Positions 19,026 through 28,491 of a stretch of DNA of 64,000 bases are shown here, piece after piece. The stretch is from Desulfonatronum thiosulfatophilum (GTDB taxonomy: Bacteria; Desulfobacterota; Desulfovibrionia; Desulfovibrionales; Desulfonatronaceae). A program made the position numbers and the translations under genes. The notes under the pieces are model-generated. The model made no database searches. It saw only the letters and a program-made list of their open reading frames with translations, and was not told the origin of the DNA. Position 1 is the first letter of the stretch. Each line of letters opens with the position of its first letter. The stretch is taken from NCBI RefSeq assembly GCF_900104215.1, contig NZ_FMXO01000015.1:1-64000 (forward strand), read 5' to 3'.

Positions 19026-19481
19026 TTATTCCCCTGTATGGCCAAAACCGCCTGCGCCGCGCTGCGTGGTGGTCAGTTGGTCCTTGACGGTGAACACGGG
19101 GGACATGAACGGCATAAAAATCAGTTGGGCGATGCGTTGGCCACGGGTAATGGTACGCTCCTCCTCAGAGGTGTTCAATAACGAGACGATGATTTCGCCG
19201 CGATAGTCGGGATCGATCACCCCCACTCCCTGACTGACCACCAGCCCTTGCTTCGTCCCCAGCCCGCTGCGGGAAAAAACATATCCGGCAATGCCCGGAT
19301 GTTGAATGTCGATGGCAACGCCGGCGGGAATCGCCGTTCGCTTTCCTGGAAGAAGCGTTCGACTTTGTTCGGAAAAACATGCCTTAAGGTCAAGTCCGCA
19401 CGAACCTGGAGTTGCGCCGCACAGGTCCGATTCGGACCATAATGGGTTGAGAATCTGAATATCAACGGGAATGGACTTCAT
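19026..19481 (-). CDS. dut: Deoxyuridine 5'-triphosphate nucleotidohydrolase (dUTPase)
   Basis: Converts dUTP to dUMP and keeps uracil out of DNA. The 151-residue trimeric-type enzyme shows the five dUTPase motifs in order: GSCGLDLKA, the GY.FSRSGLG phosphate loop, GVIDPDYRGEI, GQRIAQL and the C-terminal RGAGGFGHTG arm. AGGAAA precedes the ATG. It is probably co-transcribed with argD, an uninformative neighbour. Confidence 0.95.
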   Translation of the reverse strand: MKSIPVDIQILNPLWSESDLCGATPGSCGLDLKACFSEQSRTLLPGKRTAIPAGVAIDIQHPGIAGYVFSRSGLGTKQGLVVSQGVGVIDPDYRGEIIVSLLNTSEEERTITRGQRIAQLIFMPFMSPVFTVKDQLTTTQRGAGGFGHTGE

Positions 19482-20076
19482 GATGAATTTTCCTCTTCAA
19501 GTAAATTACATGCACGGTATCGCGCATGCCGAATGAAGATGGTTGCTCATTAGCTTCTGCGGGCAAAGCTCGCAAGTCGCAAGTTCGAAGAAGAAATTTA
19601 TTGGCCCTTCAGAATATTTTCGTCTCAGGCAAAAGCCATGACAAGCGTACATTTTCGGCCGTTACCGAGTTCGAGCAGTTGAAATGATATTACGATTCGA
19701 TGCAGGTCTTTTTTTCTCACCAACTACTTAATATAATTAATATAATCTGTCATGCTTTGCTGGATCGAGTGTTTGACCGAGCCAGGAATCGTTCATCAAA
19801 CCGTTGCCAAACGCAGTTAGCACAGCCCCTTGTTATACTGCAACGGCTGCGTGATGTTACGAGGCCGAAAGAGAATTTCGATGCCGCCAAAACAGGTAAA
19901 GCAGCTGAGAGAACAAATTTGCCCTGTGATTCAATGTCTGGACCATTGAGTTTTACATCATTCCCTGGCAGAACTTCCGTGCATGTCACTGGACTTGGCT
20001 GATTCACGAAAAGTGTTCACATCGTCCGGCACATAATCTGATACTCCATCGAAATTTAAAGCAATTCGGAGATATA
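19482..20076. other. 595-nt AT-rich intergenic region before glgP
   Basis: No convincing gene was found on either strand. It is divergent between dut and glgP and probably carries both promoters. It contains a run of AT-rich sequence (19726-19750) and, at 19853-19915, a diverged relative of the repeat at 28332-28408 (both begin TGATGTTACGA and end with GCTGAG). CGGAG lies 5 nt before the glgP ATG. Confidence 0.6.
19853..19915. repeat. Interspersed repeat related to 28332-28408
   Basis: TGATGTTACGAGGCCG at the start, GATGCCGCCAAAACAGG in the middle and GCAGCTGAG at the end correspond, with gaps, to the segment at 28332. The terminal GCTGAG matches the end of the AACTACTCAGC element family found later in the window. 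Divergence is considerable. Confidence 0.45.
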
Positions 20077-22644
20077 ATGAAACCGTTGCACACTTACAGC
20101 GTCATCCCCAAACTGCCGCCAAATCTGGATGCGCTCTGGGATCTTGCCTACAATGTCTGGTTTGACTGGAATCATGAGGTGACCGGACTTTTTTCCCTGA
20201 TCGATCCCAAACTGTGGGCCAAAAGCTACGGGAATCCCATCGCCTTTCTGAACCACCTGCCCCAAACAACCCTTGAGAGCCTGGCCAAGGATGATTTTTT
20301 CCTTGAGCGCCTGCGCTCGGTCAAGCACAGCCAGGACATTTACATGGAACGGAAAAGTTCCATGCTGCCCTTTTCCTATCCTGAAAGGCAGCCTCTGGTG
20401 GCCTATTTCAGTCTGGAATATGGTTTGAGTCTTTGCCTGCCGATCTATTCAGGCGGATTGGGCATCCTGGCCGGAGACCATCTTAAGTCGGCCAGCGACC
20501 TGAACATTCCCCTGGTTGGCGTCGGCCTGGCCTATCAGCAGGGGTATTTTCGGCAATATCTCACGGCCGACGGCTGGCAGAACGAACGCTATCCCGATTA
20601 CGGCTTTGAACAAATGCCCATGACCCTGGTCCGTTCTGAAACGGATCACAAACCGGTGATCATCAACGTCGACCTGGCCGGCCAGCCCCTCAGCGCCCAG
20701 ATTTGGAAAGTGCGCGTCGGCCGGATCCATCTGTACCTGTTGGATACGAACATCCATGAGAACCCGCCCCATTTCCGTCAGATAACTTCCCGGCTCTACG
20801 GCGGCGACCTGGAAATGCGCATCTGGCAGGAAATCCTACTGGGCATCGGCGGAATCAAGGCCTTGAGCATCTTGGGGCTGACTCCGAGAGTGATCCACAT
20901 GAATGAAGGCCACTCCGCCTTTGCCGGGCTGGAGCGCATCAGGGTCTTCATGACCGAATACGGGCTGTCCTTCGAGGCCGCCATGGAGTTGACGGCCTCC
21001 ACCAGCGTGTTCACCACGCACACACCGGTCCCCGCCGGCAACGATCGTTTTCCGGCGGAACTGATGCAGCGGTACTTCGACGGCTACGCCCGCAGCCTGG
21101 GACTAGCCTTCAAGGTTCTGCTGGCCCTGGGTCGCGAGGACCCGCGCAACGACGGCGAATGGTTCTGCATGACCGTTCTGGCCTTGCGCCTTTCCCGGTT
21201 CAACAACGGAGTCAGCGAACTGCACGGCCATGTTTCCCGCAGGATGTGGCAAAAGGTTTGGCCCCAGTATCCAGTGGAAGACATTCCCATCGGCACGGTG
21301 ACCAACGGCGTGCATATCGCTTCCTGGGTGGCCAGGGACATCGCCATGCTCTTTGAACGCTATCTTGGCGGAAACTGGAAGGAAGATCCGGATTACACCC
21401 GTGTCTGGCAACAGGCCGAAACCATTCCGGACGGTGAACTTTGGAGGGCCCACGAACGGCTGCGAGAACGGGTGGTGGACTACGCTCGAGCTCGCTTGCG
21501 CATCCAGTTGGCTCAGCGCGACGCCCGGCGTACGGAACTGCTTCAGGCTGATGAAGTGCTCGACCCGCAGGTACTGACCATCGGCTTTGCCCGCCGCTTC
21601 GCCACCTACAAGCGAGCCACCCTGCTCCTGGCGGACAAGGAACGTTTTCTGAAAATGATCACGGATCCCAAACGGCCCGTGCAGTTCATCTTTGCCGGAA
21701 AGTCCCATCCCCATGACAATGAGGGCAAGCGGTTCATGCAGCAGCTGGTGCAGTTCTGCCAGCAGCCGGAAGTGCGCAACCGGGTCGTCTTTCTGGAAGA
21801 CTACGACATGGAAGTGGCCGAGTACATGGTTCAGGGCTGCGACGTCTGGCTGAACACGCCGCGCCGGCCTCTGGAGGCCTGCGGCACCAGCGGGATGAAG
21901 GCCATTGCCAATGGCGTCCTGCATGTCAGCACCCTGGACGGATGGTGGGTGGAGGCGCATCGCATGGACAGCGCCGTGGGATGGTCCATCGGCCAGGGCG
22001 AGGAATACGACGACAGCGGCTACCAGGATTTCGTGGAAAGCCAGATCCTGTACAATCTGCTGGAAAAGGAGGTCATTCCCACATTCTACGAACGCGGCCA
22101 GACCAATTTCCCGCGGGAATGGATCCGTCGGATGAAGAAATGCCTGCAGCTCTTCACCCCGGTCTTCACCTCCCACCGCATGGTGGCGGATTACGTCAAG
22201 AACGCCTACGAACCGGCCTACAAGAACTCCGTCAGCCTAATGGAGCAGAATTTTGCTCCGGCCAAGCAGCTGGCCTCCTGGAGAATGGACATCATGACCA
22301 AATGGAACGCCCTGCGGATCAACAACGTCCGCTCCGACGTTCCGGAAATAATCCATGTGGCCCAGCCCATCGCCATCCAGGCCGACGTGTATCTGAACGG
22401 TCTTGCGCCCCACGACGTGTGCGTCGAAATCTACGCCGGACCGGTCAGCGCCGACGGTTCATTTACTGAACGAAAGACTGCCAAAATGGATTTGACCAAG
22501 TCCCTGGATGAAGGCTGGTTTTTGTATGAGGGTCAGTTCACTCCGGAGACTCCGGGCAGTTTCGGCTTCACCGTGCGCATGCTTCCCAGCCACGAACACC
22601 TGCTCGACCCGCACTCTCTGGGCTTGATCCACTGGGCGCAATAG
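20077..22644 (+). CDS. glgP: Alpha-glucan phosphorylase (GT35)
   Basis: Releases glucose-1-phosphate from glycogen or maltodextrin with PLP as cofactor. The 855-residue protein is of the short alpha-glucan phosphorylase type. It begins with the DUF3417-like segment (ALWDLAYNVWFDWNHEV), then YFSLEYGL, GGLGILAGDHLKSASDL, and the active-site region WLNTPRRPLEACGTSGMKA, GVLHVSTLDGWW. It is the first gene of a five-gene rightward operon; the next genes are not glycogen-related, so the link is transcriptional rather than metabolic. Confidence 0.93.
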   Translation: MKPLHTYSVIPKLPPNLDALWDLAYNVWFDWNHEVTGLFSLIDPKLWAKSYGNPIAFLNHLPQTTLESLAKDDFFLERLRSVKHSQDIYMERKSSMLPFSYPERQPLVAYFSLEYGLSLCLPIYSGGLGILAGDHLKSASDLNIPLVGVGLAYQQGYFRQYLTADGWQNERYPDYGFEQMPMTLVRSETDHKPVIINVDLAGQPLSAQIWKVRVGRIHLYLLDTNIHENPPHFRQITSRLYGGDLEMRIWQEILLGIGGIKALSILGLTPRVIHMNEGHSAFAGLERIRVFMTEYGLSFEAAMELTASTSVFTTHTPVPAGNDRFPAELMQRYFDGYARSLGLAFKVLLALGREDPRNDGEWFCMTVLALRLSRFNNGVSELHGHVSRRMWQKVWPQYPVEDIPIGTVTNGVHIASWVARDIAMLFERYLGGNWKEDPDYTRVWQQAETIPDGELWRAHERLRERVVDYARARLRIQLAQRDARRTELLQADEVLDPQVLTIGFARRFATYKRATLLLADKERFLKMITDPKRPVQFIFAGKSHPHDNEGKRFMQQLVQFCQQPEVRNRVVFLEDYDMEVAEYMVQGCDVWLNTPRRPLEACGTSGMKAIANGVLHVSTLDGWWVEAHRMDSAVGWSIGQGEEYDDSGYQDFVESQILYNLLEKEVIPTFYERGQTNFPREWIRRMKKCLQLFTPVFTSHRMVADYVKNAYEPAYKNSVSLMEQNFAPAKQLASWRMDIMTKWNALRINNVRSDVPEIIHVAQPIAIQADVYLNGLAPHDVCVEIYAGPVSADGSFTERKTAKMDLTKSLDEGWFLYEGQFTPETPGSFGFTVRMLPSHEHLLDPHSLGLIHWAQ

Positions 22645-22684
22645 ATGCTCGAACATGAGCCAACCAGACGAATGAGATGAGTTG

Positions 22685-24004
22685 ATGCCGTTCATACCTG
22701 AAACCACCGAAGACAAGCTTCTTGAAATTCAGACCGCCGGCCTGCAATGGACCGTTCGCCATGCCTTCGAGCAGAGCCCGTTCTACAGACAGCGCATGGA
22801 GCAGGCCGGCGTTCATCCGGACAACATCCGGTCCCTGGACGACCTGCGACTTCTCCCCTTTTGCGACGCCGCGGACCTGCAGACCGGCTATCCCTTTCCG
22901 CTGCGCAGCGTGCCCTTCGAGGACATCGTGCGCATCCACGCCTCGTCGGGCACCACGGGCAAACGCAAGGTGCTCGCCTACACCCGCCGGGACATCGACG
23001 ACTGGCAGGACATGTTCGCGCGCTGCTTTGAACTGGCGGAACTGACTCCCGCGGACCGCGTCCAGATCGCCGTGGGATACGGCTTATGGACAGCCGGGGC
23101 CGGCTTTCAACTGGGCTGCGAACGTTTCGGGGCCATGGCCGTACCTTTGGGACCGGCCAATTCGGACATGCACTGTGAAATGCTGGTCGATCTGGAAACC
23201 ACGGTCTTCTGCGCCACGGCCTCCATGGCCCTGCTCATGGCCGAGGAACTTCACCAGCGCGGTTTGATCGACAAGGTCAAGGTCAGGAAGATCATCCTCG
23301 GCGCGGAGCGGCACAGCGACGCCATGCGCCAGAGAATCAGGGAACTGCTCGGCGTGGAGCACATCTTCGACATCTATGGCCTGACCGAACTCTATGGCCC
23401 GGGAACCGGCCTGGACTGCGTCCTGCACCGGGGCATTCACTACTGGGCGGATTATTTCATCCTGGAGATCCTCGATCCCATTACCATGCAGCCGGTTCCA
23501 CCCGGCGAGCCGGGCGAGATGGTCATCACCACCCTGCGCAAACAGGCCGCTCCACTGATCCGTTACCGCACCCACGACATCACGCGTCTCCTGCCCGGCG
23601 CCTGTCCCTGCGGAGTGAGATTTCCGCTGCACGACCGGGTTCTGGGACGCACCGACGACATGTTCATCTACCGGGCCGTGAACATCTATCCCGGGCAGAT
23701 CGACGACGTGCTCAGCCGGATTCCCGGACTGGGCAGCGAATACCAGATCCACCTGCACCACCGCGACGATGGGCGGGACATCATGACCTTGAAGGTGGAA
23801 CGCGCTCCGCATGTTGATTCCTCCGGCGACAGGGCACTGGCCGACGCCGTGGCCGGCGAAGTCCGCCGCAGGATCATGGTCCGCTCCAACGTGGATATCC
23901 TGGACTACGCCGCCCTGCCCCGCACCGAACGTAAGAGCAAGCGGGTCTACGACCACCGAGGCGGCGTCTCCAGTTTTCTGGATCACGCCAACGCAACGCA
24001 ATAA
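22685..24004 (+). CDS. Phenylacetate-CoA ligase-like AMP-forming enzyme
   Basis: ANL-superfamily adenylating enzyme of 439 residues, PaaK type. The phosphate-binding motif is HASSGTTGKRKVL near residue 97, followed by YGLTELYGPG, the RTHDITRL acid-recognition/hinge region, and a C-terminal AMP-ligase domain (GRTDDMFIYRAVNIYPGQID). Such proteins are widespread in sulfate reducers beside unrelated genes and often activate arylacetates or indoleacetate. The true substrate is unknown. ATG at 22685 is preferred over the adjacent TTG. It lies 40 nt after glgP. Confidence 0.85.
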   Translation: MPFIPETTEDKLLEIQTAGLQWTVRHAFEQSPFYRQRMEQAGVHPDNIRSLDDLRLLPFCDAADLQTGYPFPLRSVPFEDIVRIHASSGTTGKRKVLAYTRRDIDDWQDMFARCFELAELTPADRVQIAVGYGLWTAGAGFQLGCERFGAMAVPLGPANSDMHCEMLVDLETTVFCATASMALLMAEELHQRGLIDKVKVRKIILGAERHSDAMRQRIRELLGVEHIFDIYGLTELYGPGTGLDCVLHRGIHYWADYFILEILDPITMQPVPPGEPGEMVITTLRKQAAPLIRYRTHDITRLLPGACPCGVRFPLHDRVLGRTDDMFIYRAVNIYPGQIDDVLSRIPGLGSEYQIHLHHRDDGRDIMTLKVERAPHVDSSGDRALADAVAGEVRRRIMVRSNVDILDYAALPRTERKSKRVYDHRGGVSSFLDHANATQ

Positions 24005-24021
24005 CGAATCATACCGCATCA

Positions 24022-24480
24022 ATGTCCAATCCCACCCATCCCCCCGTCTACAGTCACACGCAACGCGGCACCTTGATGATCCTGGCCTTTGTGCCGGCCG
24101 GCGGGTTTGTTCTGCACCAACTCGTTCAGGGCGGCCCGTCTTGGCTCTGGCTCCTGCTGGCCGTCGCCGTGGTGATCGGCTTCACTTTTTCCAGCCTGAC
24201 GGTGATTGTAACGGCTTCAACTTTCCAGGCCCACTTCACGCCGGGCTGGCCGCGCAAGAGTGAACATCTGTCCAACATCGCCGCTGTGCGCGCTGTCCGC
24301 AATCCATGGTACTACGGCTGGGGCATTCGTTTGACGCCTCACGGCACGCTCTATAATGTCTCCGGCCTGGATGCCGTGGAAATACGCACCAAACAGGGCA
24401 AAACCTTTCGCATTGGCACGGATGAGCCTGAAAAGCTGCAACGTGTCCTGGAAAATGCATTGTTACAAGCCCAGCGGTGA
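24022..24480 (+). CDS. Small membrane protein with PH-like domain
   Basis: 152 residues with two hydrophobic helices (about 17-36 and 40-62), then a soluble C-terminus reading WYYGWGIRLTPHGTLYNVSG and AVEIRTKQGKTFRIGTDEPEKL. That pattern recalls bacterial PH/YdbS-like domains that monitor or coat the membrane. No specific role is known. It starts 17 nt after the ligase gene, which implies co-translation; a ribosome-binding site is not obvious. Confidence 0.7.
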   Translation: MSNPTHPPVYSHTQRGTLMILAFVPAGGFVLHQLVQGGPSWLWLLLAVAVVIGFTFSSLTVIVTASTFQAHFTPGWPRKSEHLSNIAAVRAVRNPWYYGWGIRLTPHGTLYNVSGLDAVEIRTKQGKTFRIGTDEPEKLQRVLENALLQAQR

Positions 24481-24543
24481 CAATTCGACTTTTTCACCCG
24501 TCAACCTTCAACCCGAACCGCGTCTACAGGGGAGTACAGAGCA

Positions 24544-25620
24544 ATGGATATCCGCATCGAAACCGCCTCTTCAGCCCAACGCCGCACGAAACCGGCGGAC
24601 GAAAGCAAGCTGGTCTTCGGCAACACCTTCAGCGATCACATGTTCCGGATGGATTACCGGGATCAGCAAGGCTGGACTGAGGCCAAGGTCGTCCCCTTCC
24701 AGAACATCAGCCTGGATCCGGCGGCCATGGTGCTGCACTACGGTCAAGGCATCTTTGAAGGTATGAAGGCGTATCGCCGGCGCGATGGAAAGATTAATCT
24801 GTTCCGGCCCCGACAAAATTTCGAGCGCATGAACCGCTCCGCCCAACGGCTGTGCATGCCGACTATCGATGTGGACGAACATTTCGACATTCTCGAGACG
24901 CTGCTGCGCGCGGATCACGAATGGATTCCCCAAAGCAGAGGCTCCTCACTGTATATTCGGCCGACCATGATTGCATCGGAAGCGCACATCGGCGTCCGTC
25001 CGGCCAAGGAATACATCTACTACATCATCACCGGCCCCGTCGGCGCGTATTACGCCGAGGGTTTCAATCCGGTAAGCATTTATGTTTCGGACGAATTCGT
25101 ACGCGCGGTGCGCGGCGGGGTCGGCGAGGCCAAGACCATGGGCAACTATGCCGCCAGTCTGCTCGCCGCGGAAGTTGCCAAGAAAAAGGGCTTCACCCAG
25201 GTGCTGTGGCTGGACGGCGTGGAACGGCGATACATCGAGGAAGTCGGCACCATGAACATTTTTTTTCGCATCGAAGACACCCTGGTCACACCGCCTTTGA
25301 CCGGTTCGATCCTGCCGGGCATCACCCGGGATACGGTCCTGACCCTGGCCAAACACTGGGGCGTCAAGGTCGAGGAACGAATGATCGACATCCAGGAGTG
25401 CGTGGCGGGCATCGAAACCGGCAAAATTACCGAAGTCTTCGGTTCCGGCACGGCAGCGGTCATCTCACCGGTGGGCTCCATCTGCTACAAGGACAAAACA
25501 TACACCGTCCGGGACGGAAGCGTCGGCGAATTGGCCCGTCGGCTCAACGATGAAATCGTCGGCATCCAGTATGGTGAAAAAGAGGATGTCTTCGGCTGGG
25601 TCCATGAAGTGAAGATATGA
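24544..25620 (+). CDS. ilvE: Branched-chain amino-acid aminotransferase
   Basis: PLP fold-type IV transaminase (358 residues) that interconverts Leu/Ile/Val and their 2-oxo acids. Typical motifs are [28 protein letters not shown], the lysine in [34 protein letters not shown] and [19 protein letters not shown]. The length fits the longer eukaryote/actinobacterial-like class. GGGGAG lies 10 nt before the ATG. Its stop overlaps the next ATG by four bases. Confidence 0.94.
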   Translation: MDIRIETASSAQRRTKPADESKLVFGNTFSDHMFRMDYRDQQGWTEAKVVPFQNISLDPAAMVLHYGQGIFEGMKAYRRRDGKINLFRPRQNFERMNRSAQRLCMPTIDVDEHFDILETLLRADHEWIPQSRGSSLYIRPTMIASEAHIGVRPAKEYIYYIITGPVGAYYAEGFNPVSIYVSDEFVRAVRGGVGEAKTMGNYAASLLAAEVAKKKGFTQVLWLDGVERRYIEEVGTMNIFFRIEDTLVTPPLTGSILPGITRDTVLTLAKHWGVKVEERMIDIQECVAGIETGKITEVFGSGTAAVISPVGSICYKDKTYTVRDGSVGELARRLNDEIVGIQYGEKEDVFGWVHEVKI

Positions 25621-26291
25621 CGAAGAACAAGAATCACCGGCAGGCGGATTTGCCCGGAAAAGGCAATCCCGCTCCGCGAATCCCACGTGTTTTTATAATA
25701 TTGGCTTTGAGTCTGGCCCTGGCCATGCTCCCCATGACCGCATCCGCACAGGATGCTTTACCAAGTGCCTCGACAGGGGCTGATAAACAGGAGAAAACAA
25801 TGAACGTCGTAATGACCACCAGCCACGGTGATATCGTTATTGAACTGGACCAGGAAAAAGCTCCGGTCACCGTGGAGAATTTTCTGCGCTACGTGGACGA
25901 GGATTTTTTCGCGGACACCATTTTCCATCGCGTCATCCCAGGCTTCATGATCCAGGGCGGCGGAATGAACGAAGAAATGTTCCAGAAACCAGGTCATCCG
26001 GCCATCAAGAACGAGGCGGACAACGGCCTGAAGAACCTGCGCGGCACCCTGGCCATGGCCCGAACCGCTGACGTCAACAGCGCCACCAGCCAGTTCTTCA
26101 TCAACCTGAAGGACAACTCCTTCCTGGACCACGGCGGTCGTGACTTCGGCTACGCGGTCTTCGGCAAGGTCGTGGACGGCATGGACGTGGTCGATGCCAT
26201 CGCCACGGTCAAGACCGGCACCAAACGCATGCACCAGGACGTTCCGCTGGAACCCGTGAAGATCATCAAGGTGGTCCGCGCCGAGAGCTGA
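25617..26291 (+). CDS. Peptidyl-prolyl cis-trans isomerase, cyclophilin type, with signal sequence
   Basis: A cyclophilin domain (residues 62-224) with [28 protein letters not shown] and [15 protein letters not shown] accelerates prolyl isomerisation. The first 61 residues hold a basic N-region and a hydrophobic stretch ending TASA-QDA, so the full product should be periplasmic (PpiA-like). A second in-frame ATG at 25800 has its own AGGAGA site 7 nt upstream and would give a cytoplasmic PpiB-like form of 163 residues. Both starts look usable. The upstream ATG overlaps the ilvE stop (ATGA). Confidence 0.92.
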   Translation: MTKNKNHRQADLPGKGNPAPRIPRVFIILALSLALAMLPMTASAQDALPSASTGADKQEKTMNVVMTTSHGDIVIELDQEKAPVTVENFLRYVDEDFFADTIFHRVIPGFMIQGGGMNEEMFQKPGHPAIKNEADNGLKNLRGTLAMARTADVNSATSQFFINLKDNSFLDHGGRDFGYAVFGKVVDGMDVVDAIATVKTGTKRMHQDVPLEPVKIIKVVRAES

Positions 26292-26312
26292 TCAACCGCC
26301 GGCAAATAAGAT

Positions 26313-26360
26313 AAAAGCCGTTCCCGCGGAGCATCAGCGGGAACGGCTTTTATTTTTTTT
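26313..26360 (+). terminator. Rho-independent terminator of the glgP-to-cyclophilin operon
   Basis: A 15-bp perfect stem AAAAGCCGTTCCCGC with its complement after a 9-nt loop is followed by a run of T residues (26350-26360, one A). It is 21 nt past the cyclophilin stop. Confidence 0.93.
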
Positions 26361-26435
26361 GCAAGTCCTGATTACCTAGCCGAACGGTTTCGTTACCTGC
26401 CCAGGTGCGTCACATTCTATCGGAATTCGGATGTC

Positions 26436-26987
26436 TTACAAAACGTCCATCAATGCCTTTTCCGCAACCTTCATATCCACGGCCAACCATACCAGTTCAA
26501 GCCCCCTGGCGAAAAAATAATGGGCCTGTCCTTGGCCCAAGGCCATGTAGAACGGCAGACCGTCCTTGTCCCGCTTCATGAGATGCGAGAAGCCGTGTCC
26601 TTCCCTGGCCATCACCTCGGCCATGTCCTCCATGCCCTTCACGGCCTGCTCCGGAGTTTCGTACAGGGAAAGGTAGTAGTCCGCGGAGTGGCCGCCGCCT
26701 TCGTAGTGGGCGATGAAATTGGCTTGCGTGGCCACATTGCCTTGATGCATGCGGTCGATTATCCGCGCCGCCTCCATCCCGCTGACCACCCGCACGCGCT
26801 CCATGCCGGCGATGCGTTCCGGGATGTTCGCCTCATCAACCTGATCCGCTTGCACATTGCCGGAGCCCAGGAAGGCCACCGCTCCAAGCAACAGGGCCAT
26901 TACGAAGAGGCGACCTAATGCGAGTCCATGGCCGCGATACGGCAATCTCCAGTCCGGCAGGAGCTGGATGATGATATAGCTTCTCAT
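26436..26987 (-). CDS. Secreted hypothetical protein
   Basis: 183 residues with a GGAGG site 6 nt before the ATG. The N-terminus has a hydrophobic segment (FVMALLLGAVAFLGSGNVQA) that is a likely signal peptide, with cleavage near VQA-DQV, after an unusually long basic lead. The mature part is soluble and contains GHSADYYLSLYETPEQAVKGME and YFFARGLELVWLAVD. No family is recognised. It is convergent with the preceding operon. Confidence 0.7.
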   Translation of the reverse strand: MRSYIIIQLLPDWRLPYRGHGLALGRLFVMALLLGAVAFLGSGNVQADQVDEANIPERIAGMERVRVVSGMEAARIIDRMHQGNVATQANFIAHYEGGGHSADYYLSLYETPEQAVKGMEDMAEVMAREGHGFSHLMKRDKDGLPFYMALGQGQAHYFFARGLELVWLAVDMKVAEKALMDVL

Positions 26988-27280
26988 GTTAAACCTCCAA
27001 TTCATTCTGATGATTATCCTAATGGAAGCAAAGTAATCATAATCATTCAGCACATGCTTTACAGGTCACGTCAGCCCTGGGTTCCGTTTCGCCGGAATGA
27101 CTTCTTGTAACAAGGCGTTTTTCACTCATAAGGCGAGAGCCGGAATCCGGACCCTTGTTCGATTTTACGGAATAGTTGCCGGAGGAGCAGCATGGGAGGA
27201 TTGTCCGGACAATTTCGCCATTAATTTGTCTGGACAACTGGGTCCACTTCAGACCAAGGCAACAAACGCCGGGATCGTAT

Positions 27281-27694
27281 CTAGTAGAATGCCTTACAAA
27301 TTCTCGAATCGTTCCATTGCCATCCGGCTTCATGCTTAACAGTCATCCATCCCCCAGCTTTTATAGGAAAATTGTTGCAAAGCATTACCTTGGAATTTGG
27401 AAAAAGGTAATAAACGTCAAATCGCAACGTGCTGTCTTTTTTTCCACTTGTGTTGACACTGGAGTCAGACCAGTTGACACATCCACGGTCTCCTTTTTTA
27501 ATTTTCGCATGATATCCTCTGCCAAATTTATGTCCGCTTGTTTGAATAACTTCAATGTCTCCATAGCCTGATGTGCTGTGGACGTTATTGTTATAGATGC
27601 AAAAAGCCATTGCTTTGTCTGCTGATACCGCAATAAAAATCATCGGAACTGTAAATATAAAACATGCCAATAATTTTAACATTAATTTTGACAT
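27281..27694 (-). CDS. Secreted Cys-containing hypothetical protein
   Basis: 137 residues from an ATG with a strong AGGAGG 7 nt upstream. The signal peptide (KLMLKLLACFIFTVPMIF, cleavage near AMA-FCIY) is followed by a beta-rich mature protein with four cysteines (FCIYNNN, GDRGCVNW, VMLCNN, RICKAF) that could make two disulphides. Base composition is clearly AT-richer than the flanking core genes, a sign of recent acquisition. The FxIYNN...F..xIxxG..GCxNW layout resembles small secreted proteins of unknown role in other bacteria; no function is claimed. Confidence 0.65.
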   Translation of the reverse strand: MSKLMLKLLACFIFTVPMIFIAVSADKAMAFCIYNNNVHSTSGYGDIEVIQTSGHKFGRGYHAKIKKGDRGCVNWSDSSVNTSGKKDSTLRFDVYYLFPNSKVMLCNNFPIKAGGWMTVKHEAGWQWNDSRICKAFY

Positions 27695-28491
27695 GATCTA
27701 TCCTCCTGATTTAGCTTAAACTGGATACGATAATATGATTCATTCTTCTTTTAAATGAAACCAGATATTGCCCATGATTACTTCATACCGCCTCCTTGCA
27801 TCGTCATGGTTGCAAATTGTCAACATCATTAAAATCAACACATCGCCATTGTGAGAAAGAACAGGATCCAGTCGTGATGAAAATGTGGAAGGGCAAACCC
27901 GACAGTAACATTTAAAAGGATCCAGAGCCAAACATGTCGAGATTGCTCGTGCACATTGTCCACAAACACTTGAGCACGAACCATGCCGCAAAAACACCTT
28001 GTCATTACAATAACTTGAAATTATTCAATACGTATTGCCACTGATGTTGCGACAACAAAGTTTGCAGAGGCGGATTATCGATAGGAAGCAGTCAATCAGA
28101 ATTTTATAAGGGACAAGGCACCAGTGCGTTTTTTCAGCTTGCCATACTATTTCAATATGATAAACCATCCAGGACCTGCATGACGTATTTGAAAAACAGA
28201 TATGGAAAACTTTCCTGAACTCATGAACGAGCCGAGACAAAAATGAAAAGCAACGGTATAACTATCGAGAAATTAAGGCATCAGCCTTGCCAAGCACTTG
28301 AAGCTCCAAATGCTGTTTATTCACGCAATGGTTTGATGTTACGAAGCCGGCGAAGGAGTCTGCGAGGCCGCAAAATCAAGGCAAGCAGGACATCAGCTGA
28401 GTAGTTACAAATACTCAACAAAGATCGTGACTATTCAGCACTCCAGTTAGCCGACGAGATTCTCGTTGCTTTACATACCCCCACTTGGCCC
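27695..28491. other. About 800-nt AT-rich region without a convincing gene
   Basis: Only short frames without ribosome-binding sites are present, among them a Cys-rich 85-codon GTG frame on the minus strand (27740-27997). The right end, 28332-28440, is built of mobile-element ends. The region looks like decayed accessory DNA between the secreted-protein gene and hsdM. Confidence 0.5.
28332..28440. repeat. Composite repeat with two element ends facing each other
   Basis: Starts TGATGTTACGAAGCC like the segment at 19853, reaches GCTGAGTAGTT at 28396-28406 (the right-end motif of the AACTACTCAGC family) and, after 23 nt, ACTATTCAGC at 28430-28439 (the left-end motif). It sits 52 nt past the hsdM stop and probably marks an insertion or deletion boundary. 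Confidence 0.6.

Noticed and set aside
27740-27997. Cys-rich 85-codon frame on the minus strand
   Set aside because: GTG start without ribosome-binding site and no recognisable cysteine-motif spacing; kept only as a note.
28025-28240. 71-codon frame on the minus strand
   Set aside because: No ribosome-binding site; AT-rich random frame in decayed DNA.
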